Part shown: positions 1-8,465 of the stretch, piece after piece
Position numbering within the stretch: position 1 is the stretch's first letter
Layout: every line of letters starts with the position of its first letter
Assembly (NCBI GenBank): GCA_947494435.1
Contig: CANLUY010000003.1
Location: 1 to 64,000 of the forward strand
Length of the DNA stretch: 64,000 nucleotides
Source: an uncultured Litoreibacter sp.
GTDB lineage: Bacteria; Pseudomonadota; Alphaproteobacteria; Rhodobacterales; Rhodobacteraceae
Direction: 5' to 3'
Translations under genes and position numbers: made by a program
Notes under the pieces: generated by a model
Told to the model about the DNA's origin: nothing
Seen by the model: the letters and a program-made list of their open reading frames with translations, nothing else
The model's database searches: none

Positions 1-116
1 TGCGTGCGCTTCCTGCCCGGCTGCAACTTTGGCACGCTCTTGGAATTTCGATCAGGTTTTCCGCAGACCTTGACGGGCGTGACGGAAATCGAATGAAACC
101 TGACGGTTGTCGTCAT
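1..116 (-). CDS. Possible start of a gene running off the left edge
   Basis: An open frame on the minus strand begins with ATG at 116-114 and runs 38 codons to the window edge. The ATG has a good ribosome binding site (GGGGAG, about 8 nt upstream), and the visible residues are rich in Lys and Arg. No family is recognised. A competing reading exists on the plus strand, open from base 1 to a TGA at 94-96, which could instead be the tail of an incoming gene. The good ribosome binding site favours the minus strand. Confidence 0.3.
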   Translation of the reverse strand, partial: MTTTVRFHSISVTPVKVCGKPDRNSKSVPKLQPGRKRT

Positions 117-280
117 ATCTGCGCTCCCCAGCTTATTCCCCGATACTCCTTAGTGAAAAAAGGCACCGGCAGTTTTCGGCACATAAGCACCTCGCGCTCA
201 GGTTGTTCTAACAAATGCTGTCAATGCACGAAAAAGAACGCAAAGGGGCGCAATGATACGCAAAATGCGCTTGTAATACA

Positions 281-1861
281 TTGATTAAAAACAATAAGTT
301 TTATGTAGAGCCACAGCGGGAAACCGCCAACTTCAAGCAACTTTTTGCTCGTTTGGCGGCAGCCGGTGCGGGACGGCCAGTAGACGATAAGGGTTTCCCA
401 GACGGCCCGTGGACCCCGGAAAAACTAGCAGAAGCAATCTCATCGATTGATGCAAACCCTAAGGGGATCGAAGTACGCGCCGTTCAGATGTGGTTCCAAG
501 ATAATGACAACGGGATAAGCAACGAAAACATCCGATGGCTTGCTCGTATTTTTGGATGCCATGATCCTGAAGCCGCAAGTCAATGGCAAGCGGAGCTCAC
601 TGCCGCAAAAGAACGCCTCGCCTGCGAGAGGCGAGCAAAAAACAAGGAACTTGTTGTTGACGATTTGCCTTCAAGCGAACCCTATACGGTTGAAGATCCT
701 ACCGCCCAAGATGCCGAGCACGAAATTCGCGGAATAAACCTAGCACTACGATCGGAAGCTATGTTTTCCGGGCCCAATCTACTGAATCTACCGATCTTTA
801 TTTGGGGCGGACTTGGCGTGCTTTGGTTTCTCGCGTTCATTCTTGGCGTCCATAGCATAACCTATAGCCCGTTGGATGGGGTTGAGAAGCAAGTCGGCCT
901 GATATGGTCAATAGGATGGAACGTTGGTGACGCAATCCTGTTGCCCATCTTCCTGATCGTAGTGACGGCCCTGCTAAATAGTTGGAAACAGACAGAACGC
1001 ACACGGCTTCTTGAAACAACGAATGTCACAAATGTCAGGTCTTGGAGAAGCAAAGTAACATCGTTCCGGATGTCGTTCTGGGCTATATTACTCATATGCT
1101 TCCTGTTGATCTTCTTGGTGCAATGGGCAGGTGTCTACCTGCTCCCTCTCCTTAAGAACGACCCGGGTGTTCCAATGATTGATTGGATGCTGATCGCGCT
1201 TGTCGAACCAGAAACACTATCAAGCCACGCAGCCATTTTCGTCTCTTTCTTGAGCTTTCTTTATGCTGGTCTCATCTATTGGTTCTTGTTCATTGGGTTG
1301 CTTCTGCTCTTCATGATCTCGGCGGATTTTGCCGAAATCTGCTCTTCAATTGATGAACCAGAGCGCGACCCAATCCTTCATTTGATCTTGGCCTCTGGAT
1401 CCAAAATCATTCAGAGTGTCTATCGCTGCACCGTCTTAGGTATCCTTGTCGCACTGACTATCAAATTGAACGGCGCGTATCTCGTCACTGATGCTGAAAG
1501 CCTCTCGGGTTGGCTGATTCACGATGCAGCGCTCTTTTTTGAATTTCGCGATGACGAATGGATGTGGATCACCGGCAGCCCATCTTCGTTCTTTACCAGC
1601 TTCCTACTTCTCTTCCTTCTATGCTTTGTTTTTGTTGCCTGCATGCTTCCTGTAAATTTGGCTTTGAACAAGGCTCTTCATGGTGCAGCTTCAGTGCCCC
1701 GCAAGCCGGCTTTGTGGTTCCGAATGGGATTGGTTTTGACGATCCTTGCCGCAGGATATCTGCTCGTTGGCCAAGTAACTGGTTTCTCTGTCATACTTTG
1801 CATTTGCCTAGTTGTCTCGCTTGCCAGCCTTTCTTGGAAAATAGAATTGATCAATCAATAG
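281..1861 (+). CDS. Multi-pass membrane protein with soluble N-terminal region (RcgA-like putative transporter)
   Basis: A 526-residue protein. Roughly the first 130 residues are soluble and helical and look like a nucleic-acid-binding or regulatory region (WTPEKLAEAI, VQMWFQDND, IRWLARIFGC). At least six hydrophobic segments follow between about residues 160 and 520. It resembles what I remember as the RcgA family of putative transporters on Roseobacter plasmids; that name is from memory. The only fitting start is TTG at 281, with no clear Shine-Dalgarno sequence, so the start is uncertain. The alpha/beta hydrolase gene follows after 20 nt in the same direction, so the two are probably cotranscribed. 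Substrate and direction of transport are unknown. Confidence 0.6.
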   Translation: MIKNNKFYVEPQRETANFKQLFARLAAAGAGRPVDDKGFPDGPWTPEKLAEAISSIDANPKGIEVRAVQMWFQDNDNGISNENIRWLARIFGCHDPEAASQWQAELTAAKERLACERRAKNKELVVDDLPSSEPYTVEDPTAQDAEHEIRGINLALRSEAMFSGPNLLNLPIFIWGGLGVLWFLAFILGVHSITYSPLDGVEKQVGLIWSIGWNVGDAILLPIFLIVVTALLNSWKQTERTRLLETTNVTNVRSWRSKVTSFRMSFWAILLICFLLIFLVQWAGVYLLPLLKNDPGVPMIDWMLIALVEPETLSSHAAIFVSFLSFLYAGLIYWFLFIGLLLLFMISADFAEICSSIDEPERDPILHLILASGSKIIQSVYRCTVLGILVALTIKLNGAYLVTDAESLSGWLIHDAALFFEFRDDEWMWITGSPSSFFTSFLLLFLLCFVFVACMLPVNLALNKALHGAASVPRKPALWFRMGLVLTILAAGYLLVGQVTGFSVILCICLVVSLASLSWKIELINQ

Positions 1862-1881
1862 CACCGAGGAAAAATAGGCCA

Positions 1882-2823
1882 ATGGACCACGCCCCTCTTC
1901 ACAACCAGATATCGACAGCACCCAACGATGGTCGCGCACATTGGACCAAGACCACGGACCAAGTTCAAATCCGTATCGCTACTTGGGAACCAAAGAGCGA
2001 GAGCAAGGGGACAGTTCTCTTCTTTCCCGGCCGCGGGGACTACATCGAGTTGTACGGCTCGGCTATCGCGGGCTTTGTTGAAGCCGGTTTTGCGGCGTTA
2101 GTCATAGATTGGCGAGGCCATGGGCTTTCTGACCGCGTGGCCAAGAACCCAAAGGTTGGTCATGTAGAGAGCTTTGATGATTATCAGAAAGATGTGAACG
2201 CGATGACGGAGGCTGCACAAGAGCTAGGCCTTCCAAAGCCTTGGTATCTGGTGGGGCACTCAATGGGCGCTTGTATAGGGCTACGCTCGCTCATGGATGG
2301 CCTTGACGTCAATGCTGCCGCATTCTCTGCGCCAATGTTCGACATCCAAATGGCATCCTATGAACGGCTGGCTGTGTGGCCACTTACTTGGACTTTGCGA
2401 GCCATTGGTAAAGGCCAACTCTACGCTCCTGGATTTAATGATCTTAGTTATGTTTTTCGCAATACGTTTGACGGCAACACGTTGACCAATAGCCGAGAAA
2501 ACTATGAGCATTGGAAAATGCAGGGAACTGAGGTCCCTGCTCTACATACGGGCGGCCCAAGTATGGGTTGGCTGTACGCTGCACTGAGTGAGACCCGCGC
2601 GCTTGCACAACGTCCTTCCCCAGATGTTCCTTGTATCGCATTTTGTGGTGATCAGGAGGAAACGGTGGTAGTTTCCGCCATCCAAAATCGGTTTGAAAGC
2701 TGGCCGTCAGGTCACTTTGAACGTGTATCTAATGCAAAGCATGAGCTCTTTCTCGAAACACCTGATGTCACTGCGGCCGTTGTTGGCAAAATCATCAAGT
2801 ATTTTCAAAATCACGCTCAGTAG
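1882..2823 (+). CDS. Alpha/beta hydrolase, serine hydrolase/lysophospholipase type (possible RcgR-like lactone hydrolase)
   Basis: A 313-residue alpha/beta hydrolase. The nucleophile elbow is GHSMG (Ser about residue 126), the oxyanion region is FPGRGDYIE near residue 45, the likely acid is Asp in CGDQEE near residue 255, and the His is in NAKHELF near residue 287, so the triad is complete. The fold resembles the Hydrolase_4 (monoglyceride lipase or lysophospholipase) group. The start at 1882 has GAGGA upstream; the frame is open further upstream but there it overlaps the membrane-protein gene. Pairing with the preceding membrane protein recalls the RcgA/RcgR pair, in which the hydrolase is proposed to act on quorum-sensing lactones. 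That role is inferred, not shown. Confidence 0.7.
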   Translation: MDHAPLHNQISTAPNDGRAHWTKTTDQVQIRIATWEPKSESKGTVLFFPGRGDYIELYGSAIAGFVEAGFAALVIDWRGHGLSDRVAKNPKVGHVESFDDYQKDVNAMTEAAQELGLPKPWYLVGHSMGACIGLRSLMDGLDVNAAAFSAPMFDIQMASYERLAVWPLTWTLRAIGKGQLYAPGFNDLSYVFRNTFDGNTLTNSRENYEHWKMQGTEVPALHTGGPSMGWLYAALSETRALAQRPSPDVPCIAFCGDQEETVVVSAIQNRFESWPSGHFERVSNAKHELFLETPDVTAAVVGKIIKYFQNHAQ

Positions 2824-2873
2824 TGCAACCGCACACCTCAAAGCCACATGTGGTCCGACCAAAGCGCATATTT

Positions 2874-2910
2874 ACAATACCGTATTAGTTTGGCAATAAT
2901 ACGGTATTGT
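2874..2910. promoter_or_regulatory. Perfect 14-bp inverted repeat, likely operator
   Basis: ACAATACCGTATTA at 2874-2887 is repeated exactly inverted at 2897-2910, with a 9-nt centre. It lies 33 bp before the secreted-protein gene at 2943. Half-sites of the same sequence occur at 15395, near 46247 and at 63814-63849, also before transfer-related or secreted-protein genes. This makes a shared repressor or activator site likely. No T-run follows the repeat, so a terminator is less likely. Confidence 0.6.
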
Positions 2911-2942
2911 AGGCCACTTTCAACGCGCACCTAGGAGGTCCC

Positions 2943-3764
2943 ATGCTGACGCATCTCAAAAACTCCGCCTTAGTCGCGGCAGCGCTGACCGCAGCAACAC
3001 TCGTGGCAGCACCGCAACGCGCTCAAGCCCAGTCCTATCAGATCGATTGTGCAATCCTACTTTGTCTATCCGGTGGATGGCCAGCTTCTGTGCCATGCGT
3101 CCGCGCCCGGGCTGAATTCATCCGGCGTATCACGCCCTGGCCTGTCGAACCGCCACTGCAAATCTGGCGTTGCCCAATGGGAGCGGCATATACCGTTGAT
3201 CCCGAAACGCTGACGAGCGAACGGATCTACGACATCCTCCTTGAGCTCGACCAAACCGCACCGCTGCAATCCTTCCCAATGGATGGCAATGATCCCATCA
3301 CTGGGATTGATGGCCGATTGGCCGGTGCCCCTGTCCCGACATTTCAAATGCCACCACTCCCTGAGGCTTTGGAGCCGCAACCCGCTGTCGTTCGCATGAC
3401 TGGTGGCGACGCGGCTCCATTGCCGGAAGGGTTTGCACTTCAGCTCGTGCAGGATCGCGCTGATATCGACATCAGCGGCGTTGAGTTCAATTTTGTCCGC
3501 ACAATTCGTGTTTTCCAAACGCAAGCCCGCCAATGGGAATCTGGACGTGACGATGACTGCAACAGCTATGCGAGCGTCCGGCTCGGCAGCTATGGCACGC
3601 AAGGTGACTATCGTTGGACGCGCAGCGGTATCAGCGCTTTGCCCGAAGCTCACACCGGCCTCGCAGGTTTCGGATCAAATTGTCCGAGTGTATGGCATCG
3701 TTCGGTTTTCGTTGAATGGCGTGACTATGAAGGCAACTACGGCTTTGAGCAGGTGAACTACTAA
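2943..3764 (+). CDS. Secreted conjugation-associated protein (TrbM-like N-terminal motif)
   Basis: A 273-residue protein with a clear signal peptide (about residues 1-29, ending AQA before QS). The mature N-terminus has a Cys pattern, CAILLCLSGGWP...VPC...FIRRI, that recalls the TrbM family of periplasmic conjugation proteins. The rest is Pro-rich, with two more Cys near the C-terminus (DDCNSYA and SNCPSVW). AGGAGG lies 4 nt before the ATG, rather close but strong. The upstream palindrome at 2874-2910 is shared with the relaxase and virB promoters, which supports a transfer role. The TrbM assignment rests on a short motif and is tentative. Confidence 0.6.
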   Translation: MLTHLKNSALVAAALTAATLVAAPQRAQAQSYQIDCAILLCLSGGWPASVPCVRARAEFIRRITPWPVEPPLQIWRCPMGAAYTVDPETLTSERIYDILLELDQTAPLQSFPMDGNDPITGIDGRLAGAPVPTFQMPPLPEALEPQPAVVRMTGGDAAPLPEGFALQLVQDRADIDISGVEFNFVRTIRVFQTQARQWESGRDDDCNSYASVRLGSYGTQGDYRWTRSGISALPEAHTGLAGFGSNCPSVWHRSVFVEWRDYEGNYGFEQVNY

Positions 3765-3871
3765 ATGTGGTGATCTTTCTCGCGGTCGAAACCGCATTTA
3801 CCGCACACCTCTATGAATAGTATGGTCGGTACAACAAACAAGAATCGAAAGGGGGCAACAAGCGAGCAGCT

Positions 3872-3958
3872 AAAAAAGCAAACCCCCGCAAGGCGGCAAC
3901 CTGGCGGGGGGTTTGATAAAACCTAGGGACGGCAATCCCGAAACGGCCCAATCTGTTA
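3872..3958 (-). ncRNA. Small RNA unit 1 of three upstream of repC
   Basis: Read on the minus strand, a promoter (-35 TTGCTG at 3994-3989, 18-bp spacer, -10 TAAAAC at 3970-3965) is followed by a short hairpin at 3926-3939 (stem GGGA/TCCC, loop TTGCCG). It ends in a strong terminator at 3871-3914 whose stem leads into TTTGCTTTTTT. Upstream lie an A/T tract and the palindrome CGCACTTGTGCG (4003-4014). The arrangement repeats at two further sites. No open reading frame of note. Ends are estimated from the promoter and terminator. Confidence 0.55.
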
Positions 3959-4166
3959 AGCTCGGTTTTATCACCCAAGACATGGATACAGCAAGCAAAA
4001 AACGCACTTGTGCGAACAGCTTCATTGCATCTCGGTCTAGCTCTTGATGAAACCACAAGAATTAGCCCCAGACGCAATACCTAGACAAAGCTCCCCCAGC
4101 GGGCGCGAGCTATTGTATGGTAAGTCTGTCGTAGAAACAGAATCGACTTGGAGGATCGGAACACCA

Positions 4167-4250
4167 AAAAAGCAAAACCCCCGCAAGGCGGAGGCCTAAA
4201 CGGGGGGTCAAGAACCAAGAAGCGCCAACTTCTCGATCACCATTGCTGTT
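4167..4250 (-). ncRNA. Small RNA unit 2 of three upstream of repC
   Basis: Same layout as unit 1. The -35 is TTGCTC (4286-4281), the spacer 18 bp and the -10 TAAAAC (4262-4257). The hairpin at 4218-4233 has stem AGAAG/CTTCT and loop TTGGCG, and the terminator at 4166-4207 ends in TTTTGCTTTTTT. The hairpin stem differs from the other units by paired changes while the loop is nearly constant, which suggests conserved RNA structure. Confidence 0.55.
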
Positions 4251-4426
4251 GATCTGGTTTTAGCACCTCCCTCCCTCAGCGAGCAAGAAAAAACGCATCT
4301 GTGTGCACGAGGAAGTTGCATCTTGGATTGGTCCTGAAATCACGACGGCGGACCAGCCCTGGGTGCAAACCCAAGACCAACGGCAAGATCTTTTGCCAAC
4401 AAAACGAAGGAGAAACTGAACCCTAG

Positions 4427-4504
4427 AAAAGCAAAACCCCGCAAGGCGGTGACCTTCCGGGGGAGCTATGATCACAGAGCGCCAACTCTGAAATCGCTGA
4501 ATAC
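4427..4504 (-). ncRNA. Small RNA unit 3 of three, divergent from repC
   Basis: The best promoter of the set: -35 TTGCCT (4540-4535), 18-bp spacer, -10 TATGAT (4516-4511). The hairpin at 4475-4490 has stem CAGAG/CTCTG and loop TTGGCG. The terminator at 4426-4466 ends in TTTTGCTTTTCT. The upstream palindrome is CGCATTTGTGCG (4548-4559). The unit lies just before repC on the opposite strand, the position of the antisense RNA that controls repC in repABC plasmids. A copy-control or incompatibility role is therefore plausible but inferred. Confidence 0.58.
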
Positions 4505-4619
4505 GGTTAGATCATAACACCCCTTGAATCATGCAGGCAAGAAAAAACGCATTTGTGCGACAAGAGAAGATTTGCCTGACGCCGCCTTGTCCAACGAGCA
4601 GAGACAAGGAGCGACAACA

Positions 4620-5813
4620 ATGAGGACAGAACCTCACCCCGCCCTCCCACAGGGCTATTCCCGGCGCGATGTCATCGCGCTGATTGCTGACGTCGGCCGT
4701 GATATCGGCCTCAGCACGCGACTGACAGATATTCTCACGCGGATGGTTGGCAGCACCGACCAAGACGCTTGGGTCGATCCAGAGAAAGAACCAATTTTCT
4801 ATGGGCGCCAGGAGACCTTTGCGCAGCGGCTGAGGATCTCGACGCGCCAATTGCGATCTCACGAGAAGACATTGCAGAAGCGCGGACTCATTGAGCGACG
4901 AACACTTGCCAACGGCAGTCGTTATGGCAGTGCCGGCCTTGGTCTTGTCCTGACACCGCTCATCGAACGGTTCACAGAGCTTCTGGACATCCGCGAAGCC
5001 CGCAAGGCTCAGTTCGAACACATGAAGCAGCTAAAAGCCATGCGCAGCGTGCGGCTTGCAACGTTTCGCGATGAGCTGGCGCGTCTGTCAGAGGCCGATC
5101 AGCTTTCAGATGATGTGCAAGTGATGATCGAAGAACGCGCTAACTGGCCACGTACTGACACGCTCCTCACATTGGGTGAAGCTCGGCTTTCTCAGCATCT
5201 CGATGACGCAACAGATCTCTGCATGAGATTGGTTGATTGGATAGAAAACCATAGTGATTCCTCTTGTGAACCGGAAGAAACCTTCCGGTCCTATATACAA
5301 GAGGACATTCACCAGATTCATTCTGAAGAATGTAACGCAAGCGAAAATAAGCGGAGCGCGGGCAAGCCCGCGCACACTGATTCAAATATGTTGGAGCCTA
5401 ACGGCCCCAACGATTGCAAAGAAAAAGAGCTTCAGGCGGAAACGGAAGCACTTCAAGGGCTATTCTCGGGATACTATGGCCTGTCGCATGCGGTTTCCTT
5501 GGCGAGTGCCGAGTTCCAAATGGAGATGGAAGCGCGTAGCGGCGAACGACCGGAATACGCTTTGGTTGAGGCGGCAGCCGCGCGTGTTCCTCATCTGGGC
5601 ATCAATCTCACCGCCTGGGCCGCGGCCTGCGATCGAATGGGTCGGACAAAGGCGGCTATTTGTATTCTCTTGCTCGATGCCAATCGCGACCACGCCGTCA
5701 GACCGGTCCTCAATCCTGGCGGGGCTTTGCGCGGGATGATCAAGGCTCACAATCGCGGCAAACTGAATATCATTGGCAGCTTGATCGGCCTGCACCGGAG
5801 GCGAGGGTTGTGA
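4620..5813 (+). CDS. repC: Plasmid replication initiator, RepC family
   Basis: A 397-residue protein with RepC family features: an N-terminal block (IALIADVGRDIGLSTR), a winged-helix region with YGRQETFAQRLRISTRQLRSHEKTLQKRGLIERR near residues 60-100, and the C-terminal NPGGALRGM...LNIIGSLIGLHRRR. RepC initiates replication at an origin usually inside its own gene. No repA or repB lies upstream, so this is a solitary repC. The ATG at 4620 has AGGAG 9 nt upstream. A longer in-frame start at 4524 lies inside the promoter of small RNA unit 3 and is rejected. A second initiator, RepA with iterons, is found at 32-33 kb. Confidence 0.85.
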   Translation: MRTEPHPALPQGYSRRDVIALIADVGRDIGLSTRLTDILTRMVGSTDQDAWVDPEKEPIFYGRQETFAQRLRISTRQLRSHEKTLQKRGLIERRTLANGSRYGSAGLGLVLTPLIERFTELLDIREARKAQFEHMKQLKAMRSVRLATFRDELARLSEADQLSDDVQVMIEERANWPRTDTLLTLGEARLSQHLDDATDLCMRLVDWIENHSDSSCEPEETFRSYIQEDIHQIHSEECNASENKRSAGKPAHTDSNMLEPNGPNDCKEKELQAETEALQGLFSGYYGLSHAVSLASAEFQMEMEARSGERPEYALVEAAAARVPHLGINLTAWAAACDRMGRTKAAICILLLDANRDHAVRPVLNPGGALRGMIKAHNRGKLNIIGSLIGLHRRRGL

Positions 5814-6077
5814 CCTGGCAAAGCGGCCAAACGGCGCAAAATTGCATCTCTCTCGTCGACTTCATGTCCCCTCACCTGTCCAACCGGACGCGAGCGGCGC
5901 GAGAGGGACCGGCTATTTGCGTTTTTTCCAGGATTGATAGGCCTGCCTCCAGTGTCAACGCTGACTACAGCTTCAATTTGGCAACGTGCATCGGACGTCA
6001 AAATGTGGCCGCTTTGTTCGACTACGCAGCACGGGCTAACCTATGGAGAAGACAGATTTCTTGCGGAGATGCTTTCG

Positions 6078-6653
6078 ATGCAGCCGACTGAGCGTGAAAT
6101 CCTAACAGAGGCGCGGTCGTTGATTGCCGCGCTCTGGCAGTGTTCGGATGACAGTCGCTGGGCGGCGCTGTTGGGTTGGATTGAAGAACTGTTGGGACCG
6201 CTTGCGGCCACGGGGCATCTGGATTCCGCCTTCTGGTTGGAAACGGTGCGCGCTCAAAACATCACCCAGCAAGAGGCACAGGAACGGTTCGAAAGACATC
6301 TGCAACACCTCGCTGAGCAGGGACAGACGGACGCAATGTTCCAGTATTCTCAACTTCTCTATGAAGCTGGCCGTGTCGAAGAAGCGGCTGGATTTTGCGC
6401 CGCAGCCGCAGCCGATGATCATCCCTATGCCAACTGGTGCATTGGACTGGATCATATCTCCGGTTCAGGCGTGCCGCGCGACGAAGCCAAAGCAAAAGCC
6501 TATATCGAACGTGCTGCAGAACTCTTTTTTGAAGGGGCGATCAGATTTCTGGCCGATGCCTATGCTTTGGGCCAACATGGTTATCCTCTTGACCAGGCCG
6601 CATCTGCGTCTTGGCATCGTAAGCTGACAGACAAACGGCTGGTGACGTTTTGA
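6078..6653 (+). CDS. Sel1-repeat-like helical protein
   Basis: A 191-residue protein. Paired helices of the Sel1/TPR type run from about residue 80 to the end, for example DAMFQYSQLLYEAGRVEEAAGFC, YANWCIGLDHISGSGVPRD and AIRFLADAYALGQHG. Such repeats usually bind proteins. The start at 6078 is chosen because GGAG lies 8 nt upstream; longer in-frame starts at 5934, 6003 and 6069 lack a properly spaced site. The stop overlaps the start of the next gene (TGATG), so the two are translationally coupled. The partner is unknown. The 264 bp between repC and this gene show nothing recognisable. Confidence 0.6.
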   Translation: MQPTEREILTEARSLIAALWQCSDDSRWAALLGWIEELLGPLAATGHLDSAFWLETVRAQNITQQEAQERFERHLQHLAEQGQTDAMFQYSQLLYEAGRVEEAAGFCAAAAADDHPYANWCIGLDHISGSGVPRDEAKAKAYIERAAELFFEGAIRFLADAYALGQHGYPLDQAASASWHRKLTDKRLVTF

Positions 6654-7405
6654 TGGCGAAAGGCAATCGCAAAAAAAATCGCGGCCCTCAAGGGCGTGTT
6701 GAAACCGCCAGCATCTATCGACCACTGGTCGAAGAGGCCTATGCCGTCTTCAAAGCCCCTGCCCCAAGTGATCCGCAAGTCTGCCAGTGCTGCTTGTCAG
6801 GTGAAATGCGCAGCACGTTCTTTGACCACGGGCAAGAAGGACTGCCGTTCCATTATCTCAAGGACTGGTATTTTGCCGAACCCGAGCCGACGATCACCAA
6901 ATCACTTTGGACATTTCTGTTTCCGCGCGTTGTCGAAGCAATTCTCTCTGGAGATGAGATCTCAGTCACTGGCATTGAACCCCTGCTCAATCGCTTTCCA
7001 ATGGGAAATCCAGAACATTGGTCTGATCCCCAGTGGGGCGTCATCGACGCGTTTCAGCGGACCGTTCTCATGAGAGCTGACGTGGCTGAACTCGACCGGC
7101 TCGATGATACGATCTGCATGTTTGCGCTAGGGGGCTGGGATGTCGATGCACTCTTTGACCAAGTGTTCTCCTGGAACCCCGAAGTCCTGATTGATCGTCT
7201 TTGGCGCGACTGGTGCGAAGACTGCCGTCCGTCTATCTGGGTGACTGCGTTCTGGCCTGACGAAGCAATTTCCTTGGCCCATTGGCGATCAGGAAGGCTC
7301 AAGACGATCTTGCGTGCCGCCATTGCCGATAGTGAACCAACCGACACCGAACATTCGAAGGCGGAACAAGTGTTGCGGGCGATCGATGCGCCTGCGGCGC
7401 ATTGA
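6653..7405 (+). CDS. Uncharacterised protein coupled to the Sel1-like gene
   Basis: A 250-residue protein that I do not recognise. It has a short basic N-terminus (KGNRKKNRG), then a CQCC cluster near residue 44 and many Trp and acidic residues (HWSDPQWG, WRDWCEDC), and no signal peptide or membrane segment. The four clustered and later Cys could bind a metal. Its ATG overlaps the stop of the Sel1-like gene, and the leucine-rich-repeat gene follows after about 30 bp, so all three probably form one operon downstream of repC. Confidence 0.55.
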   Translation: MAKGNRKKNRGPQGRVETASIYRPLVEEAYAVFKAPAPSDPQVCQCCLSGEMRSTFFDHGQEGLPFHYLKDWYFAEPEPTITKSLWTFLFPRVVEAILSGDEISVTGIEPLLNRFPMGNPEHWSDPQWGVIDAFQRTVLMRADVAELDRLDDTICMFALGGWDVDALFDQVFSWNPEVLIDRLWRDWCEDCRPSIWVTAFWPDEAISLAHWRSGRLKTILRAAIADSEPTDTEHSKAEQVLRAIDAPAAH

Positions 7406-7435
7406 TCTGCCGACGCACACTTGAGGGGTATGAGC

Positions 7436-8197
7436 ATGCCATTTCATAGAACCGAAGGCGCGAAACTCGACATCGCAAAATTGGGCGCCGTGACCGAGCT
7501 TTGCATTAACACCGTTCGCAAAGCAGATCTAAAAAATCTCGTAGGCCTCCATCAGTTACCTTTGGAACACCTAGAACTTAGGTGGCTTTCTGCACCCGAC
7601 CTTCGTGACATGCCATTTCCGCCGTCTTTGATCAGTTTGCGGATATGGCATTCGTCAAAGCTCAAGAGCCTGGATGGCATCGGGGAGCTGCCGAATTTGA
7701 AGACCCTTGAGCTCCGGGAGAACGGCCAGCCGCTCGACATCTCGGCGATTTCTCAGCTCGAGAACCTTGAGGAGCTTTCCATCGAGGGGGGCTACGGTGC
7801 CGGTCAAAGGATCGTCAGCCTTTTCCCGCTCCAAAACATGAAGATTACCACTTTGGTCCTATCGGCAATCGATGGCAAGGAGCTCGACTTGGAGCCAGTC
7901 GCCCGCATGTCGTCATTGCGAACCGCTGATATCGCGCCGCTGAATTTCGAACATGTCGAACTTGCCAAGGTCGCCGCAGCCAAGCCTTGGTTCTTTGAGG
8001 CCCTGATGGATTTGGAAACGGCCAAAGATGGCTTTGCGAAGCGGTGTGCTAAGTGTGGGGATCGGAAAAAGATGCTGTTTTTACGCAAGAAGAAATGGTT
8101 GTGGTGTGAGGTTTGCGAAAGCAAGGGTCTGCAGAGGAACCTGGACTACTTTCGAGATCTCGTTGCTGCAGCAGCTGAAACAGAGCGCTCCGTCTGA
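7436..8197 (+). CDS. Leucine-rich-repeat protein with C-terminal zinc ribbon
   Basis: A 253-residue protein. Residues about 15-170 contain leucine-rich repeats (for example LKSLDGIGELPNLKTLELRE and ISQLENLEELSIEGG). The C-terminal part has a CxxC...CxxC pair (CAKCGDRKK and WCEVCES), a probable zinc ribbon. The start at 7436 has GAGGGG 7 nt upstream; the ATG six bases earlier is too close to it. LRR proteins usually recognise proteins, and coupling to a zinc ribbon suggests an immunity or regulatory protein, but the function is unknown. Confidence 0.6.
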   Translation: MPFHRTEGAKLDIAKLGAVTELCINTVRKADLKNLVGLHQLPLEHLELRWLSAPDLRDMPFPPSLISLRIWHSSKLKSLDGIGELPNLKTLELRENGQPLDISAISQLENLEELSIEGGYGAGQRIVSLFPLQNMKITTLVLSAIDGKELDLEPVARMSSLRTADIAPLNFEHVELAKVAAAKPWFFEALMDLETAKDGFAKRCAKCGDRKKMLFLRKKKWLWCEVCESKGLQRNLDYFRDLVAAAAETERSV

Positions 8198-8465
8198 CGG
8201 CTCGCCAACACGCCAGATGACAGTTTTGGGGCGCCGCATTCGCGACCAGCTCTAGTCGGCCAGCCGACCGGAGCCACAAGGTCTCCGCCCATACGGGTTA
8301 CGATCTTCGCCCTGGGCGGCCATCGGCCGCATCAGCATAAATCTGCCCCCCTCTCCGTTTCAGTAATTGACGTGTGCGGGACAACGACGTGCCGCCAGCC
8401 GGGTCAGATATTCCTTGCAAGGAATGTTGTGGGCGCATACAAAACACAAAACTACCGAGGTCAAA

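Noticed and set aside
4524..4619. Longer repC start at 4524
   Set aside because: It overlaps the promoter and palindrome of small RNA unit 3; the ATG at 4620 has a proper AGGAG.
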